In this document: in pieces, positions 1 to 10,614 of the stretch
Position numbering within the stretch: the stretch's first letter is position 1
How the letters are laid out: each line of letters starts with the position of its first letter
NCBI RefSeq assembly: GCF_900111995.1
Contig: NZ_FOKF01000007.1
Span: 93,328 to 157,327, forward strand
Direction: 5' to 3'
Source of the DNA: Collimonas sp. OK607
GTDB taxonomy: Bacteria > Pseudomonadota > Gammaproteobacteria > Burkholderiales > Burkholderiaceae_D
DNA: 64,000 nucleotides
The notes under the pieces: generated by a model
Told to the model about the DNA's origin: nothing
What the model saw: only the letters and a program-made list of their open reading frames with translations
Database searches by the model: none
Program-made: the position numbers and the translations under genes

Positions 1-127
1 AAGCCAGGCCCAACTGGAATATTGAAAAACCATGAAAACCAAGATCGGGAAGGTAGAAAACACCGACCACCAGCGGGATCAAGGCAACCCGCAGCCAAGT
101 CAGTAAAATCGGAAAATTAAATGGCAT
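1..127 (-). CDS. pgsA: CDP-diacylglycerol-glycerol-3-phosphate 3-phosphatidyltransferase, N-terminal fragment
   Basis: The first 42 codons of a minus-strand gene begin at an ATG at 127-125 and run off the left edge of the window. The peptide opens MPFNFPILLTWLRVALIPLV, the typical start of PgsA: a short polar stretch, then the first membrane helix with the conserved N-x-(L/I)T-x-x-R type motif. PgsA makes phosphatidylglycerolphosphate from CDP-diacylglycerol and glycerol-3-phosphate in the inner membrane. It lies 118 bp downstream of uvrC on the same strand, the order usual in Burkholderiales. The CDP-alcohol phosphatidyltransferase motif itself is outside the window, so the call rests on the N-terminus and synteny. 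Confidence 0.8.
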   Translation of the reverse strand, partial: MPFNFPILLTWLRVALIPLVVGVFYLPDLGFHGFSIFQLGLA

Positions 128-245
128 AAATAGTTTTATAGTTAAGGAGCCAACTGTTCATGTTCTAATTATCTAGGAGTATGCAGCAGTTGGGAAATAA
201 AACCTGCAAAAGCAACAAGCGATGACCCAACATGCAACATTCATG

Positions 246-2141
246 TCAATGAAGCTGCTTGTAGATTTCTTCGGCCAACACGCGGGAAATGCCCTCGACC
301 GAGGCAATATCTTCAATGCTGGCATCCGCCACGCCGCGCAAGCCGCCAAAGCGCGCCAACAGTTTCTGGCGGCGCTTGGCGCCGATCCCTTCGATCTCTT
401 CCAGCCGCGAACTCTGGCGCGCCTTGGCGCGCTTGGCACGCATGCCGGTGATGGCAAAACGATGTGCCTCGTCGCGAATCTGCGCAATCAGCATCAGGGC
501 TGCAGACTCCTTGCCTAACTCGCGTGCGGCGCGGCCATCGGCGAAGATCAGGGTTTCCAATCCTACCTTGCGTCCTTCGCCTTTGGCGACACCGACAATC
601 AGGCTGATATCCAGCCCCAGTTCAGCCAGCACCTGGCGCGCCATTTCAACCTGACCCTTGCCGCCGTCGACCAGCACGATATCGGGCATGACGCCGTCGC
701 CGTTAGCCACTTTTTCGTAACGTCGCATCAGCACCTGGCGCATCGCGGCATAGTCATCTCCAGGCGTGATGTCCTTGATGTTATAGCGCCGGTATTCGCC
801 GTTTTGCATGGTGTGATGATGGAACACCACGCAAGATGCCTGGGTCGCCTCGCCTGAGGTATGGCTGATGTCGAAACACTCGGCGCGCAAGCTATCGATA
901 TCTTCGACTTCAAGACCGAGCACTTCGACCAGCGCCCGCGTCCGGGACTGTTGCGAGCCCTGCTCCGACAACAATCTGGCGAGAGAAATTTCAGCACCCT
1001 TTTGCGCCATTTCCAGCCATTGGCGGCGTTGCCCTTGCGGCTGGAACAACAGGTTGATGCGATGGCCGCATTGCTCCATGAGCGCCACCATCAGCGCCGG
1101 TTCGTCGAACTCGATATTCAGGATCAAGGTGCCGGGAATGAAAGTATCGATGTAGTGCTGCGCAAGGAAAGCCTTGAGCACGGCAAGCTCTATGGTTTCG
1201 CCCTGCGCTTCTTCCGGGCTCGACAACGCACCGTCGACATGACTAGGGAAATACGCGCGATCGCCCAAATGGCGGCCGCCGCGCACCATCGCCAGATTGA
1301 CGCAGGCACGTCCACCCTGGACGATGACGGCAACGATGTCGATATCGCTGTCGCCTACGGTTTCCATGCTTTGCTGATGCAGCACGCGCGACAACGCGGT
1401 GATCTGATTGCGCACCGTCGCCGCCTGTTCGAATTTCAATTCGGCGGCGTAGGCGTGCATCTTTTGTTCCAGCGCCGTCAACACTTCGGTTTGCCGTCCG
1501 CGCAAAAATTTTGCGGCGTTATCGACGTCGGTCAGGTAATCCTCGTGGCTGATCAGATTCACGCAGGGCGCGCTGCAGCGCTGGATCTGGTGCAGCAGAC
1601 AAGGCCTGGTGCGATTCGCAAAGACGCTGTCTTCACAAGTGCGTAGCAAGAACACCTTCTGCAAGATCTGCATCGATTCCTTGACTGCCCAGGCACTCGG
1701 AAACGGTCCGAAATACTGGTTTTTCTTATCGACGGCGCCACGATAGTAGGCCATGCGCGGAGTTTCCTGGCCGCTGATCTTCAGGTAGGGATAGGATTTA
1801 TCGTCACGGAAAAGAATGTTGTAACGCGGCTGCAATGACTTGATCAGATTGCTTTCCAGGATCAAGGCTTCAGCTTCGCTGCGCGTCACCGTCGTCTCTA
1901 GCCGGGCGATGCGCTCGACCATCATGGCGGTGCGCGGACTGGCAAGGTTTTTTTGGAAGTAGCTCGATACCCGCTTCTTCAGATCGCGCGCCTTGCCGAC
2001 ATACAGGATATTGTCGGCCGCATCGAAATAACGATACACACCGGGCAGATTAGGCAATTTGGCGACGGTTTCCAGCACCACCGCACGTGGATCCGGGGTG
2101 TCGGGAATTTCTGGAATTTCCGGCTTTTCAGCTTCAGTCAT
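246..2141 (-). CDS. uvrC: Excinuclease ABC subunit C
   Basis: This 631-residue protein makes the dual incision in nucleotide excision repair with UvrA and UvrB. The GIY-YIG nuclease domain is seen near residues 30-110 (GVY at 34-36, YVGKA from 47). A UVR motif that contacts UvrB lies around 205-240. The RNase H-like endonuclease domain follows, with [11 protein letters not shown]-terminal helix-hairpin-helix pair ([25 protein letters not shown]) ends the protein. The first 25 residues are an acidic, proline-rich lead. The gene starts 35 bp after nagZ ends and is followed by pgsA. Confidence 0.97.
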   Translation of the reverse strand: MTEAEKPEIPEIPDTPDPRAVVLETVAKLPNLPGVYRYFDAADNILYVGKARDLKKRVSSYFQKNLASPRTAMMVERIARLETTVTRSEAEALILESNLIKSLQPRYNILFRDDKSYPYLKISGQETPRMAYYRGAVDKKNQYFGPFPSAWAVKESMQILQKVFLLRTCEDSVFANRTRPCLLHQIQRCSAPCVNLISHEDYLTDVDNAAKFLRGRQTEVLTALEQKMHAYAAELKFEQAATVRNQITALSRVLHQQSMETVGDSDIDIVAVIVQGGRACVNLAMVRGGRHLGDRAYFPSHVDGALSSPEEAQGETIELAVLKAFLAQHYIDTFIPGTLILNIEFDEPALMVALMEQCGHRINLLFQPQGQRRQWLEMAQKGAEISLARLLSEQGSQQSRTRALVEVLGLEVEDIDSLRAECFDISHTSGEATQASCVVFHHHTMQNGEYRRYNIKDITPGDDYAAMRQVLMRRYEKVANGDGVMPDIVLVDGGKGQVEMARQVLAELGLDISLIVGVAKGEGRKVGLETLIFADGRAARELGKESAALMLIAQIRDEAHRFAITGMRAKRAKARQSSRLEEIEGIGAKRRQKLLARFGGLRGVADASIEDIASVEGISRVLAEEIYKQLH

Positions 2142-2176
2142 GATGCAAGGCTCTCAATCATCCATCATCACTGTGA

Positions 2177-3274
2177 TCATAACAATGATTGCACCAGCGA
2201 CCTCGCAGCCAGGTAATCCGCATCGGCTTGCAGGGTGTCCCAATCCAAGGCCGCCGTTTGCGGCACCAGGCCTGTCAGGCGCGCACGGGATGCGGTCGAC
2301 TCGTCGCCGGCCATGCTTAGCCCGGCCAGCAGCTGGTCAGCCTTGTCCGGCGAATTGCAGATCAGGACTACATCGCAACCAGCCGCCAAAGCCGCCTTGG
2401 CGCCATCCAGCACGCCGCCGGCAGAACCGGCTGCTTCCATGCTCAGATCGTCGCTGAAGATCACGCCGTTGAAACCGATATCCTTGCGCAGGATGGTCAA
2501 CCACTTCTTGGAGAAGCCGGCCGAGTGCTTATCTACCTCCGAATAAATCACATGCGCCGGCATCACGGCTGCCAGGCTCATGCCGAGCCAGTCGTAGGGC
2601 TTGACGTCTTCTTCCATGATCTGCGCCAGGCTGCGGTCGTCGACCGGCAGCGACAAGTGCGAGTCGCCCTGCACGTAGCCATGGCCGGGGAAATGCTTGC
2701 CGCAGTTAGCCATGCCGGCCAGCGCCAGGCCATGATTCAAACTCTTCGCCAATAAGGTGACCACGCGCGGATCGCGATGGAAGGCGCGTTCGCCGATCAC
2801 GCTGGACTCGCCGAAATCGAGGTCGAGCACCGGGGTAAACGACAGGTCGACGCCACAGGCGCGCAACTCGCTGGCCAGCACAAAACCAACCGCAGTCGCT
2901 GCCTTGGTCGCGCCTAGTACGTCGCGATCCCATTGCTGTCCGAGCAGACGCATCGCCGGCAAACGGGTAAAGCCGTCGGTCCTGAAACGTTGCACCCTGC
3001 CGCCTTCGTGGTCGACCGCAATCAATATGCCGGGGCGCGCCGCATGAATCGCTGCCGTCAAAGCAGTTAGCTGGGCACGGTCCTGGTAATTGCGCGTGAA
3101 CAGAATCACGCCGCCGGTGAGCGGATGCTGGATGCGACGAATATCGTCGGCGCTCAGGCTGGTGCCAACCACGTCCAGCATGACCGGGCCGAGTGCCGGT
3201 TGATTTACAGTGCGATCATTGACTACAACACTACCTGCGCTACTCCTTGCGCTACTACCTGAGCTACTACTCAT
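2177..3274 (-). CDS. nagZ: Beta-N-acetylhexosaminidase (GH3, peptidoglycan recycling)
   Basis: NagZ removes N-acetylglucosamine from anhydromuropeptides in the cytoplasm during cell-wall recycling. The 365-residue protein has the GH3 NagZ signature KHFPGHG followed by GDSHLSLP, which carries the catalytic His/Asp pair, and a [10 protein letters not shown] substrate-binding loop. The start at 3274 overlaps the acpS stop by 4 bp (ATGA), and a GGAG Shine-Dalgarno sits 5 bp upstream, so I keep it. An internal ATG at 3181 (MLDVVG) is where most family members begin. The 31-residue serine-rich lead ([14 protein letters not shown]) is therefore an unusual extension. Confidence 0.95.
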   Translation of the reverse strand: MSSSSGSSARSSAGSVVVNDRTVNQPALGPVMLDVVGTSLSADDIRRIQHPLTGGVILFTRNYQDRAQLTALTAAIHAARPGILIAVDHEGGRVQRFRTDGFTRLPAMRLLGQQWDRDVLGATKAATAVGFVLASELRACGVDLSFTPVLDLDFGESSVIGERAFHRDPRVVTLLAKSLNHGLALAGMANCGKHFPGHGYVQGDSHLSLPVDDRSLAQIMEEDVKPYDWLGMSLAAVMPAHVIYSEVDKHSAGFSKKWLTILRKDIGFNGVIFSDDLSMEAAGSAGGVLDGAKAALAAGCDVVLICNSPDKADQLLAGLSMAGDESTASRARLTGLVPQTAALDWDTLQADADYLAARSLVQSLL

Positions 3275-3663
3275 CTCTTCTCCACAATAACGAAGGCGAC
3301 CGCGTATTCCACCTCGTCGGTAATCGACACCTGGGCGGTCAAGCCATTCTTTTGCATGTATTCTTCCAGCGCCGGATTAACGACGACGATCGGCTTGCCG
3401 CTGGGCGCGTTCAAGGTTTGCATGGCGCGCCAGGTCATCGGCATCCTCATGCCTAGCCCGAGGGCTTTGGAAAACGCCTCTTTGGCAGCAAAACGCGTCG
3501 CCAGGAAACGGATCCCGCGTGCCTCCACCTTGGCTTTGCGAGACAGGTATTTTTCCATTTCTTGCGGACCAAGGATTTTTCCCGCAAAGCGGTCACCGTT
3601 TCGCTGCAACGCGGCCGCTATCCGCGGAATCTGGATAATGTCTGTGCCGATGCCGTAGATCAT
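3271..3663 (-). CDS. acpS: Holo-[acyl-carrier-protein] synthase
   Basis: AcpS transfers the 4'-phosphopantetheine arm of CoA to the serine of apo-ACP. The 130-residue protein starts [15 protein letters not shown], with the Mg-binding aspartate of the GxD motif at residue 8, and has the second metal-site motif [13 protein letters not shown]. The length matches the family (about 125-130). It lies 11 bp after pdxJ and overlaps nagZ by 4 bp, so translation is probably coupled. Its substrate ACP is encoded in the fatty-acid cluster at 17.3 kb. Confidence 0.96.
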   Translation of the reverse strand: MIYGIGTDIIQIPRIAAALQRNGDRFAGKILGPQEMEKYLSRKAKVEARGIRFLATRFAAKEAFSKALGLGMRMPMTWRAMQTLNAPSGKPIVVVNPALEEYMQKNGLTAQVSITDEVEYAVAFVIVEKR

Positions 3664-3674
3664 CGCAAGCCTCT

Positions 3675-4433
3675 CTATTTACCCAGACGCGCTTTCACCA
3701 TCAAGGCCTTCATTTCGCTGACGGCAGCTTTCCAGCCGACGAACACGGCATGCGCCACGATGGCGTGGCCGATATTCAGCTCGGCGATGTCGGGAATCGC
3801 GGCAATTGCCTGGGTATTGGTGTAATGCAGGCCATGTCCGGCGTTGACCTTGAGGCCGCGCTTGACGCCTTCCTGCACGGCTATTTGCACGCGTTCCAGC
3901 TCGCTGCGTTGCCCGGCCTCGTCATGCGCTTCGGCATAACGCCCGGTGTGCAGTTCGATTACGGGTGCGCCAACTTCGGCAGCGGCTTGAATCTGATCGG
4001 CTTCGGGATCGATGAACAAGCTGACGCGGATACCTTCCGCCTGCAATTGACGCACCGCCGCCTGCACCTGGGTGAAATACTTGACGACATCCAGGCCGCC
4101 TTCAGTGGTCAGCTCATGCCGGCGCTCCGGCACCAGGCAAGAATCCTGCGGCTTGATCTTGCAGGAAAAATCGATCATTTCCTGCGTCACCGCCGCTTCC
4201 AGATTCATCCGGGTACGCAATTGCGGCCGGATGATTTCTACGTCGGCATCCTTGATGTGGCGCCGATCTTCGCGCAAGTGCAGCGTAATGACGTCGGCGC
4301 CCGCTTCTTCCGCCTGCAATGCCGCTTGCAGCGGATCAGGGTAAGTAGTGCCGCGCGCATTGCGCAAGGTGGCGACGTGATCGATGTTGATGCCAAGGTC
4401 GATGATCGAGGATGTGGGGTTGAGATAGCTCAT
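3675..4433 (-). CDS. pdxJ: Pyridoxine 5'-phosphate synthase
   Basis: PdxJ condenses 1-deoxy-D-xylulose 5-phosphate with 3-amino-2-oxopropyl phosphate to pyridoxine 5'-phosphate, the last ring-forming step of DXP-dependent B6 synthesis. The 252-residue TIM barrel shows the family motifs [14 protein letters not shown] near the N-terminus, [14 protein letters not shown], and GHGLHYTN with [13 protein letters not shown] near the C-terminus. A 117-bp gap separates it from recO upstream; acpS follows 11 bp downstream. Confidence 0.97.
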   Translation of the reverse strand: MSYLNPTSSIIDLGINIDHVATLRNARGTTYPDPLQAALQAEEAGADVITLHLREDRRHIKDADVEIIRPQLRTRMNLEAAVTQEMIDFSCKIKPQDSCLVPERRHELTTEGGLDVVKYFTQVQAAVRQLQAEGIRVSLFIDPEADQIQAAAEVGAPVIELHTGRYAEAHDEAGQRSELERVQIAVQEGVKRGLKVNAGHGLHYTNTQAIAAIPDIAELNIGHAIVAHAVFVGWKAAVSEMKALMVKARLGK

Positions 4434-4550
4434 CGTATGTTCAGGTAATGGAATTGGTTTTGTCGGATATCAAGATTGCACTAAATCTGCAGCGACGGCA
4501 ACGCTGATGTGGTTGGGTCAGTGAGAAATATTCGTCAATAATCGATACCC

Positions 4551-5441
4551 TCACAGTTGCATCAGGTCAATCAGAATCTGCCGCGTATTCAAGGGCGCGC
4601 CACCCAGATGATGGGCCAGCAAAAAGCGCATCAGCACCTTGCTCTGGGCCTGGGTGACAACGTCGCTGTAATCTTCCCGCTCCATATCCAGCAAGGTCTT
4701 GCCGCTGACACGCGGCCAGGAATCGGCCGCCCGCGCAAGGCGCGGACCGCGTTCGGGATCGACTACATAGCTTTCTGCAGGATCGACCGGCTGGCGGCTG
4801 CTGGTGCAACGAGTGAAATCGCCGGCCACCCCGGTCTGCTTGAGCAATGCTCTTTCGAATTGGCGCAGGACGATCGGCGCGGGTTCCTGATGCGCCAGCT
4901 GGTTCAGGGTGGTGACGTAGTGGTCGAACAATATCGCATGTGGATCGTCGCGCGCCACCAGTTTGACCAGCAGTTCATTCAGGTAGAAACCGCATAGCAA
5001 TGCCGATTTTTCCAGAGGCAGCATGCCGCCTACCCATTCGGCAGCGATCAAGGTGCGAACTTCGGATTTGCCACTCCAGCTCAGCGACAAAGGCTGGAAG
5101 GTTTGCAACACGCCGCGCAATTTTGACAAAGGACGTTTGGCGCCCTTGGCAACTAGGGCAATGCGGCCGTAATCGCGGCTGAAGACATCGATGATCAGGC
5201 TGGTTTCGCGGTGCGGGTAGCTGTGCAGTACGAAGCCGGGTTGGCCAGTGACGCGGGTATCGAGCGGTTTGGCCCGACGTTTCGGCGGGCTGGCTGATGT
5301 GGCTGCGGTGGTAGAAGTTGAGGCAGGAGCAGGAGTAAAAACAGGAGCAGCATCGCTGATAATCGCGATCGACTGCTCTTCAGCCACGGTCGGCGGCAGG
5401 GCTGCTTCTCCGGTGCTATCGTCAGCGATGATCGCGTTCAT
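4551..5441 (-). CDS. recO: DNA repair protein RecO
   Basis: RecO loads RecA on SSB-coated single-stranded DNA together with RecR. Recognisable RecO sequence begins around residue 62 ([20 protein letters not shown], the OB-fold), followed by [13 protein letters not shown] and the helical C-terminal part. The first 60 residues are Ala/Ser/Thr/Pro-rich low complexity with a basic end (PPKRRAK), which makes the protein 296 residues against about 240 usually. The ATG at 5441 lies 10 bp after the era stop, in a normal position for coupled translation, so the extension may be real. Confidence 0.92.
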   Translation of the reverse strand: MNAIIADDSTGEAALPPTVAEEQSIAIISDAAPVFTPAPASTSTTAATSASPPKRRAKPLDTRVTGQPGFVLHSYPHRETSLIIDVFSRDYGRIALVAKGAKRPLSKLRGVLQTFQPLSLSWSGKSEVRTLIAAEWVGGMLPLEKSALLCGFYLNELLVKLVARDDPHAILFDHYVTTLNQLAHQEPAPIVLRQFERALLKQTGVAGDFTRCTSSRQPVDPAESYVVDPERGPRLARAADSWPRVSGKTLLDMEREDYSDVVTQAQSKVLMRFLLAHHLGGAPLNTRQILIDLMQL

Positions 5442-5451
5442 GCTCTCTGGC

Positions 5452-6372
5452 TTATTCGTAGCCGTAGGCGCGCAATCCGGCTTCGTTATCGGCCCAGCCG
5501 GATTTAACCTTGACCCAGATCTCCAGGTACACCGGGCCGCCGAACAGGCGCTCCATATCCAGCCGCGCTTGCGTTGAAATGTCCTTGAGGCGGGCGCCCT
5601 TCTGCCCGATCACCATCGATTTGTGGGTGTCGCGCTCAACCAGGATCGCCGCGAACACACGCCGCAGATTACCCTCAAGCTCGAATTTTTCGATCAGGAC
5701 GGTGCTGGTATAAGGCAATTCATCGCCGACAAAACGGAATACTTTCTCACGCACGATCTCGGCCGCGAGAAATTTTTCGCTGCGATCGGTAATATCGTCT
5801 TCACTGAACATCGGCGGATTTGCCGGCAGATACTTGCGGATTTCACCTTGCAGATTATCCAGCTGGAAGCGCAGTTTGGCCGACACCGGCACCACTGCGG
5901 CGAAATCGCGCATGGCGGCGATTTTTTGCGCGAATGGCAGCAACACGGCCTTGTCCTTGACGCGATCCGACTTGTTGATGACCAGGATACATGGCACGTT
6001 AGCCGGCAGCAAAGCCATCACTTGCTGGTCGGCCGGACCAAAAGTACCGGCTTCGATGATGTACAAAATGACGTCGGCCGCGGTCAGCGTCGTAGTCACG
6101 GTGCGATTCAATGTTTTATTCAGCGCATTCGAGTGGCGCGTCTGGAAGCCTGGCGTATCGACATACACAAACTGCGTGTCGGCCACGGTTTGAATCCCGG
6201 TAATCCGATGACGGGTGGTCTGCGCCTTGCGCGACGTAATGCTGACCTTGGCGCCGATCAGCTCGTTCATCAGGGTCGACTTGCCTACGTTAGGGCGACC
6301 GACAATAGCTATGTAGCCACAACGGAAATCAGTTGCGGCATTAGTCGATGCCTGGGGTGTAGAGTCTGTCAT
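5452..6372 (-). CDS. era: GTPase Era
   Basis: Era is an essential GTPase that binds the 3' end of 16S rRNA and helps mature the 30S subunit. The 306-residue protein has G1 GRPNVGKST at 25-33, G3 DTPG at 72-75, G4 NKSD in the 130s, and a C-terminal KH domain with [12 protein letters not shown]. Its start overlaps the stop of rnc by 4 bp, the classic rnc-era coupling also found in E. coli. Confidence 0.98.
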   Translation of the reverse strand: MTDSTPQASTNAATDFRCGYIAIVGRPNVGKSTLMNELIGAKVSITSRKAQTTRHRITGIQTVADTQFVYVDTPGFQTRHSNALNKTLNRTVTTTLTAADVILYIIEAGTFGPADQQVMALLPANVPCILVINKSDRVKDKAVLLPFAQKIAAMRDFAAVVPVSAKLRFQLDNLQGEIRKYLPANPPMFSEDDITDRSEKFLAAEIVREKVFRFVGDELPYTSTVLIEKFELEGNLRRVFAAILVERDTHKSMVIGQKGARLKDISTQARLDMERLFGGPVYLEIWVKVKSGWADNEAGLRAYGYE

Positions 6373-7424
6373 GCGGTTTTCGATTTACTCGTAGTATGGG
6401 GTGTTGCGTTAGAAGGAGTTGCTACCGTGGCCACGCTACCTGCGGCGACGGTTTCTGTAGCGGCATTGGCCGCATTGCTTGTTTTGGATGGCGCGGCTGT
6501 TTCGGCACTGCCTACGCTACCTACACTACCGACACTACCGTTAACGGCTGGCGCCTGTGCCTTGGCCGGCGCCTTCGCCGCAGTTACGGCCGTGGTTACT
6601 TCCGCCGGACCTTTGTCCTTGACCGGCGCAGCAGGTTTGCTTATGACTTCCTGTGGCGCTTCCGGTGCATCCGGCTGAATCGTCGCAATACCGCTCAGTT
6701 TCAATTGTGCTGTACGCGGCTTGGCTTTACGTGGCGCCGCAGGTGCTTTCACAAATGCTTTTTGCACCGCTTCCAGCGCCAGCTTGGCGGCTGCCTGCTC
6801 GCCGGCGCGGCGGCTGCCGCCATTGCCGAATACTTGTATATCCAGTTTAGGCACCAGGCATTCAATTTCAAATTCCTGATTGTGCGCAGCACCGTGAGTA
6901 GCCACAACATTGTATTGTGGCAACGCGATTTTCTTCCCTTGCAGATATTCCTGCAGCAGGGTTTTTGCATCTTTGCCCAGGGTCTTGGGATCGACGGTAT
7001 CCAGGATCGGGATATACAAAGCGCGGATCACATCACGCGCCGCATCGAAACCGGCGTCCAGGAATATCGCGCCGAACAGGGCTTCAAGCGTATCGGCCAA
7101 AATCGAAGGCCGGCGGAAACCACCGGATTTCAATTCGCCCTCACCCAAACGTAAGAATTGCGACAACTCCAGCCGTTGGGCGATTTCATACAACGATTGC
7201 TGCTTGACCAGATTGGCGCGCACCCGCGACAAATCGCCTTCGTCTATCTTGGTATAACGGTCGAACAACAATGAGGCGACAACGCAATTCAGAATCGAAT
7301 CGCCAAGGAACTCCAACCGCTCGTTATGCAAGGTGCTATGGCTGCGATGCGTCAAGGCCTGCTGCAATAACGTAGCATCCTTAAAAGTGTGGCCTAGCCG
7401 ATTCTGCAATAACATGAGGTCCAT
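6369..7424 (-). CDS. rnc: Ribonuclease III with long low-complexity C-terminal tail
   Basis: RNase III cleaves double-stranded RNA, including the rRNA precursor stalks. The catalytic signature [12 protein letters not shown] lies at residues 34-45 (E38 and D42 metal ligands), and a double-stranded RNA-binding domain spans about 155-228 ([18 protein letters not shown] at its end). After about residue 230 the protein carries roughly 120 residues rich in Ala, Thr, Ser, Lys and Pro with a [11 protein letters not shown] tandem. Typical RNase III is 220-250 residues, so this tail is an add-on. The reading frame continues cleanly into the 4-bp overlap with era, which argues against a frameshift artefact. 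Confidence 0.96.
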   Translation of the reverse strand: MDLMLLQNRLGHTFKDATLLQQALTHRSHSTLHNERLEFLGDSILNCVVASLLFDRYTKIDEGDLSRVRANLVKQQSLYEIAQRLELSQFLRLGEGELKSGGFRRPSILADTLEALFGAIFLDAGFDAARDVIRALYIPILDTVDPKTLGKDAKTLLQEYLQGKKIALPQYNVVATHGAAHNQEFEIECLVPKLDIQVFGNGGSRRAGEQAAAKLALEAVQKAFVKAPAAPRKAKPRTAQLKLSGIATIQPDAPEAPQEVISKPAAPVKDKGPAEVTTAVTAAKAPAKAQAPAVNGSVGSVGSVGSAETAAPSKTSNAANAATETVAAGSVATVATPSNATPHTTSKSKTA

Positions 7425-7519
7425 TTTCTTCTTCGACTCTTCGACGTTTACGGTTGTCGTCCGCTTTGATTTTTCAACGCATGCTTCAACGCTGCGTTCA
7501 ACGCTTCATTCAATACTGA

Positions 7520-7888
7520 TCAAGACTTTGCCGTGCTGCCCGCATAATCGATCAACAGGCTGACAGGGCCGACCAGCGGGATTTTTTTCTGATACGAAAA
7601 ACTGATCTGGACATTGTCGCCATCCTTCGTGATCTCCAGGTCTTTGCCTGAAATCGTATCGATATAACCAACCTCGGCTTGCTTGTTAAACGCGTTCTGG
7701 ATTTCCTGTACCGTGGTGCCGGCCGTCCTGGCGCTGGCTATCGCTTTTTTGATAGAAAAATATTCGATCGTAGTCGGCGTCACCTTGGCCACCAGCACCC
7801 CGATACAGCCGAGAACCGCCAAAACAACGATCAAGCCGAACAAAGTAATGCCTTGCTGCTTCCGTGTAGATCCGGAAATTCTTGTCAT
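7520..7888 (-). CDS. DUF4845 membrane-anchored protein
   Basis: A 122-residue protein of the DUF4845 family, which in betaproteobacteria and pseudomonads sits between lepB and rnc as here. It has one N-terminal membrane helix (ITLFGLIVVLAVLGCIGVLVA, about residues 14-34) preceded by a basic segment, which resembles a pilin-like leader, and then a small soluble domain. The function of the family is not established. It lies 18 bp after lepB and 95 bp before rnc on the same strand. Confidence 0.88.
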   Translation of the reverse strand: MTRISGSTRKQQGITLFGLIVVLAVLGCIGVLVAKVTPTTIEYFSIKKAIASARTAGTTVQEIQNAFNKQAEVGYIDTISGKDLEITKDGDNVQISFSYQKKIPLVGPVSLLIDYAGSTAKS

Positions 7889-7906
7889 CCCTGACTCCGC
7901 AATGGT

Positions 7907-8824
7907 TTATTTAAAAAAAGTGCCGATACGCTTGAAATTACCCAGGTTCATCCAAACCAAAAATGCTTTTCCGACAATATTCTGATCCGGTACAAATCCC
8001 CAATAGCGACTGTCTTCGCTGTTATCCCGATTATCCCCCATCATGAAATAATTGCCAGCAGGAACGGTACAGGTAAATCCTTCCGGATTATAGGAACAGG
8101 CGTCTTTGTCAGGAAAATCCATCACACCTTCCAGCGAAATCGGCGGCCGGCCATTACGCACTGCGATCGTATGTTGCACGTTTGACAGGTTTTCCGTGAA
8201 TTGCTGGGAGTAATCCAGGCTGTCTTCATTCAGGTAATCCGGTAACGGCGTATAAGTAAGAGCTTTACCGTTAATTGTTAAACGTTTGTTTTGGTATGTT
8301 ATTTTATCACCCGGCACCCCAACCACGCGCTTGATGTAATCCAGCGACATATCCTTGGGGTATTTGAACACCATCACGTCGCCGCGCTGCGGCTGATTCA
8401 TCTCGATCACTTTTTTATTCAGGATCGGCAGACGAATACCGTAAGTAAATTTGTTAACCAGGATCAGGTCGCCCACCAGCAGCGTCGGCACCATCGAACT
8501 GGATGGAATCTTGAACGGCTCATACAAAAACGAACGCAAGAAGAACACCATTGCAATGACCGGGAAAAAGCTGCCTGAATACTCAACCCAGGTCGGTTGA
8601 CGCAACAGACCTGCTTCCAGCGCCGCGCGGCCGCTGGCCTCGAGCTTGATGCCGTCGGCATTCAGCTTGGCATTGCGGGCATCGAACTCGGCCAGGGCGG
8701 TATCGGCCTTGGCGCGCCGTTGTTTGCTCAGGTAGAAGCGATCAAAAAACCAGATGATGCCGGTGACAATGGTCAAGACAAACAGAATTAATGCGAAATT
8801 TCCTAAAATTGATTGCAATGTCAT
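7907..8824 (-). CDS. lepB: Signal peptidase I
   Basis: LepB cleaves signal peptides from secreted proteins at the outer face of the inner membrane. The 305-residue protein has two membrane helices (about 7-27 and 84-100), the nucleophile S110 in PSSSM, and the general-base K165 in DYIKRVVG. The box E motif [14 protein letters not shown] lies near the C-terminus. The start overlaps the lepA stop by 4 bp, as in most proteobacterial lepA-lepB operons. Confidence 0.98.
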   Translation of the reverse strand: MTLQSILGNFALILFVLTIVTGIIWFFDRFYLSKQRRAKADTALAEFDARNAKLNADGIKLEASGRAALEAGLLRQPTWVEYSGSFFPVIAMVFFLRSFLYEPFKIPSSSMVPTLLVGDLILVNKFTYGIRLPILNKKVIEMNQPQRGDVMVFKYPKDMSLDYIKRVVGVPGDKITYQNKRLTINGKALTYTPLPDYLNEDSLDYSQQFTENLSNVQHTIAVRNGRPPISLEGVMDFPDKDACSYNPEGFTCTVPAGNYFMMGDNRDNSEDSRYWGFVPDQNIVGKAFLVWMNLGNFKRIGTFFK

Positions 8825-10614
8825 TTTTCATCCACTTGTAAGATTGCCAGGAATGCTTCTTGCGGGATCTCGACTGAACCCACCTGTTTCATCCGTTTTT
8901 TACCGGCCTTCTGCTTTTCCAGCAATTTGCGCTTACGGCTGATATCGCCGCCGTAGCACTTTGCCAGCACGTTCTTGCGCAACGCCTTGACGTTTTCACG
9001 CGAAATGATATTGGCGCCGATCGCCGCCTGAATCGCGACGTCGAACATCTGGCGTGGAATCAGCTCGCGCATCTTGGCGGCGACTGCGCGGCCGCGGTAC
9101 TGACTGTTGGCGCGATGCACGATGATTGCCAGCGCGTCGACTTTTTCACTGTTGATCAGCATGTCGACCTTGACCACGTCGGCCGAGCGGTATTCCTTGA
9201 ACTCGTAGTCCATCGAGGCATAACCGCGCGAGGTCGATTTCAGGCGATCGAAGAAATCGAGCACCACCTCGGCCATCGGGATTTCATAGGTCAGCTTGAC
9301 TTGCTTGCCGTGATAACTCATGTCGATCTGCATGCCGCGCTTCTGGGTGCACAGTGTGATCACCGAGCCCACATACTCTTGCGGCATGTACAAATTGACC
9401 GTGACGATCGGCTCGCGCACTTCTTCGATATTGGACGGATCGGGCATCTTCGATGGATTGTCCACCAGCATGATGGTGCCATCGCGCTTCACCACTTCGT
9501 AGATCACGGTAGGCGCGGTGGTGATCAGGTCCATGTCGAACTCGCGCTCGAGCCGTTCCTGGACGATTTCCATGTGCAGCAAACCGAGGAAACCGCAGCG
9601 GAAGCCGAAGCCCAGCGCTTGCGATACCTCAGGTTCGTATTGCAGCGCAGCGTCGTTCAGTTTGAGCTTTTCCAGCGAGTCGCGCAGCGCATCGTACTGG
9701 TTCGCTTCGACCGGGAACAAGCCGGCAAACACCTGCGGCTGCACTTCTTTAAAGCCAGGCAACGCTTCGGCGGCAGGTTTCGACGCCAGCGTTACCGTAT
9801 CGCCGACCTTGGCTGCTTTCAATTCTTTGATGCCGGCGATGATGAAGCCCACCTGGCCGGCGGACAGCGATTCGCGCGACTGCGATTTAGGCGTGAACAC
9901 GCCGACGCTTTCGGTCAGATGCTGAGAGCCGGTGGCCATCAGCAAAATCTTGTCCTTAGGACGCAAAGTACCGTTCTTGATACGCACCAGCATCACGACG
10001 CCGACATAGTTATCGAACCATGAATCGACAATCAGCGCTTGCAAAGGAGCGTCCGGATCGCCCTTCGGCGGCGGCACTTTGACAATCAGCGACTCCAGCA
10101 CTTCGCGCACGCCTAGCCCGGTCTTGGCTGAACAATGCACCGCATCGTGGGCATCGATCCCGATCACGTCTTCGATTTCAGCAATCGCGTTATCCGGATC
10201 GGCGGAAGGCAAGTCGATCTTGTTCAATACCGGCACGACTTCCACGCCGAGATCCAGCGCGGTATAGCAGTTGGCCACGGTCTGGGCTTCCACCCCTTGC
10301 GAAGCATCGACCACCAGCAGCGCACCTTCGCAGGCGGACAGCGAGCGGCTGACTTCGTAGCTGAAGTCGACGTGGCCAGGCGTATCGATCAGGTTCAGAT
10401 TGTAAATCTGGCCATCCAGCGCCTTGTAGGACAGCGCCGCGGTCTGGGCCTTGATCGTAATGCCGCGCTCGCGCTCAATATCCATTGAGTCGAGTACCTG
10501 CGCCCCCATCTCACGATCGGACAAGCCGCCGCAAGATTGGATGATACGGTCCGCCAGGGTAGATTTACCGTGGTCGATGTGGGCGATGATGGAGAAATTA
10601 CGGATGTTGTTCAT
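8821..10614 (-). CDS. lepA: Elongation factor 4 (LepA, back-translocating GTPase)
   Basis: LepA is a ribosome-associated translational GTPase related to EF-G but lacking domain IV. The 597-residue protein shows G1 [14 protein letters not shown] from residue 11, G2/G3 with [11 protein letters not shown] and DTPGHVDF, G4 [10 protein letters not shown], and the LepA-specific C-terminus ([20 protein letters not shown], then [18 protein letters not shown]). The length is normal for the family. It is the first gene of the lepA-lepB-DUF4845-rnc-era run, and its promoter must lie in the 488-bp region upstream that also holds the long palindrome. Confidence 0.98.
   Translation of the reverse strand: MNNIRNFSIIAHIDHGKSTLADRIIQSCGGLSDREMGAQVLDSMDIERERGITIKAQTAALSYKALDGQIYNLNLIDTPGHVDFSYEVSRSLSACEGALLVVDASQGVEAQTVANCYTALDLGVEVVPVLNKIDLPSADPDNAIAEIEDVIGIDAHDAVHCSAKTGLGVREVLESLIVKVPPPKGDPDAPLQALIVDSWFDNYVGVVMLVRIKNGTLRPKDKILLMATGSQHLTESVGVFTPKSQSRESLSAGQVGFIIAGIKELKAAKVGDTVTLASKPAAEALPGFKEVQPQVFAGLFPVEANQYDALRDSLEKLKLNDAALQYEPEVSQALGFGFRCGFLGLLHMEIVQERLEREFDMDLITTAPTVIYEVVKRDGTIMLVDNPSKMPDPSNIEEVREPIVTVNLYMPQEYVGSVITLCTQKRGMQIDMSYHGKQVKLTYEIPMAEVVLDFFDRLKSTSRGYASMDYEFKEYRSADVVKVDMLINSEKVDALAIIVHRANSQYRGRAVAAKMRELIPRQMFDVAIQAAIGANIISRENVKALRKNVLAKCYGGDISRKRKLLEKQKAGKKRMKQVGSVEIPQEAFLAILQVDEK

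Noticed and set aside
861..1646. 261-codon open frame on the plus strand inside uvrC
   Set aside because: It is a shadow of the minus-strand uvrC frame; no family motif, no Shine-Dalgarno, and uvrC covers the region completely.
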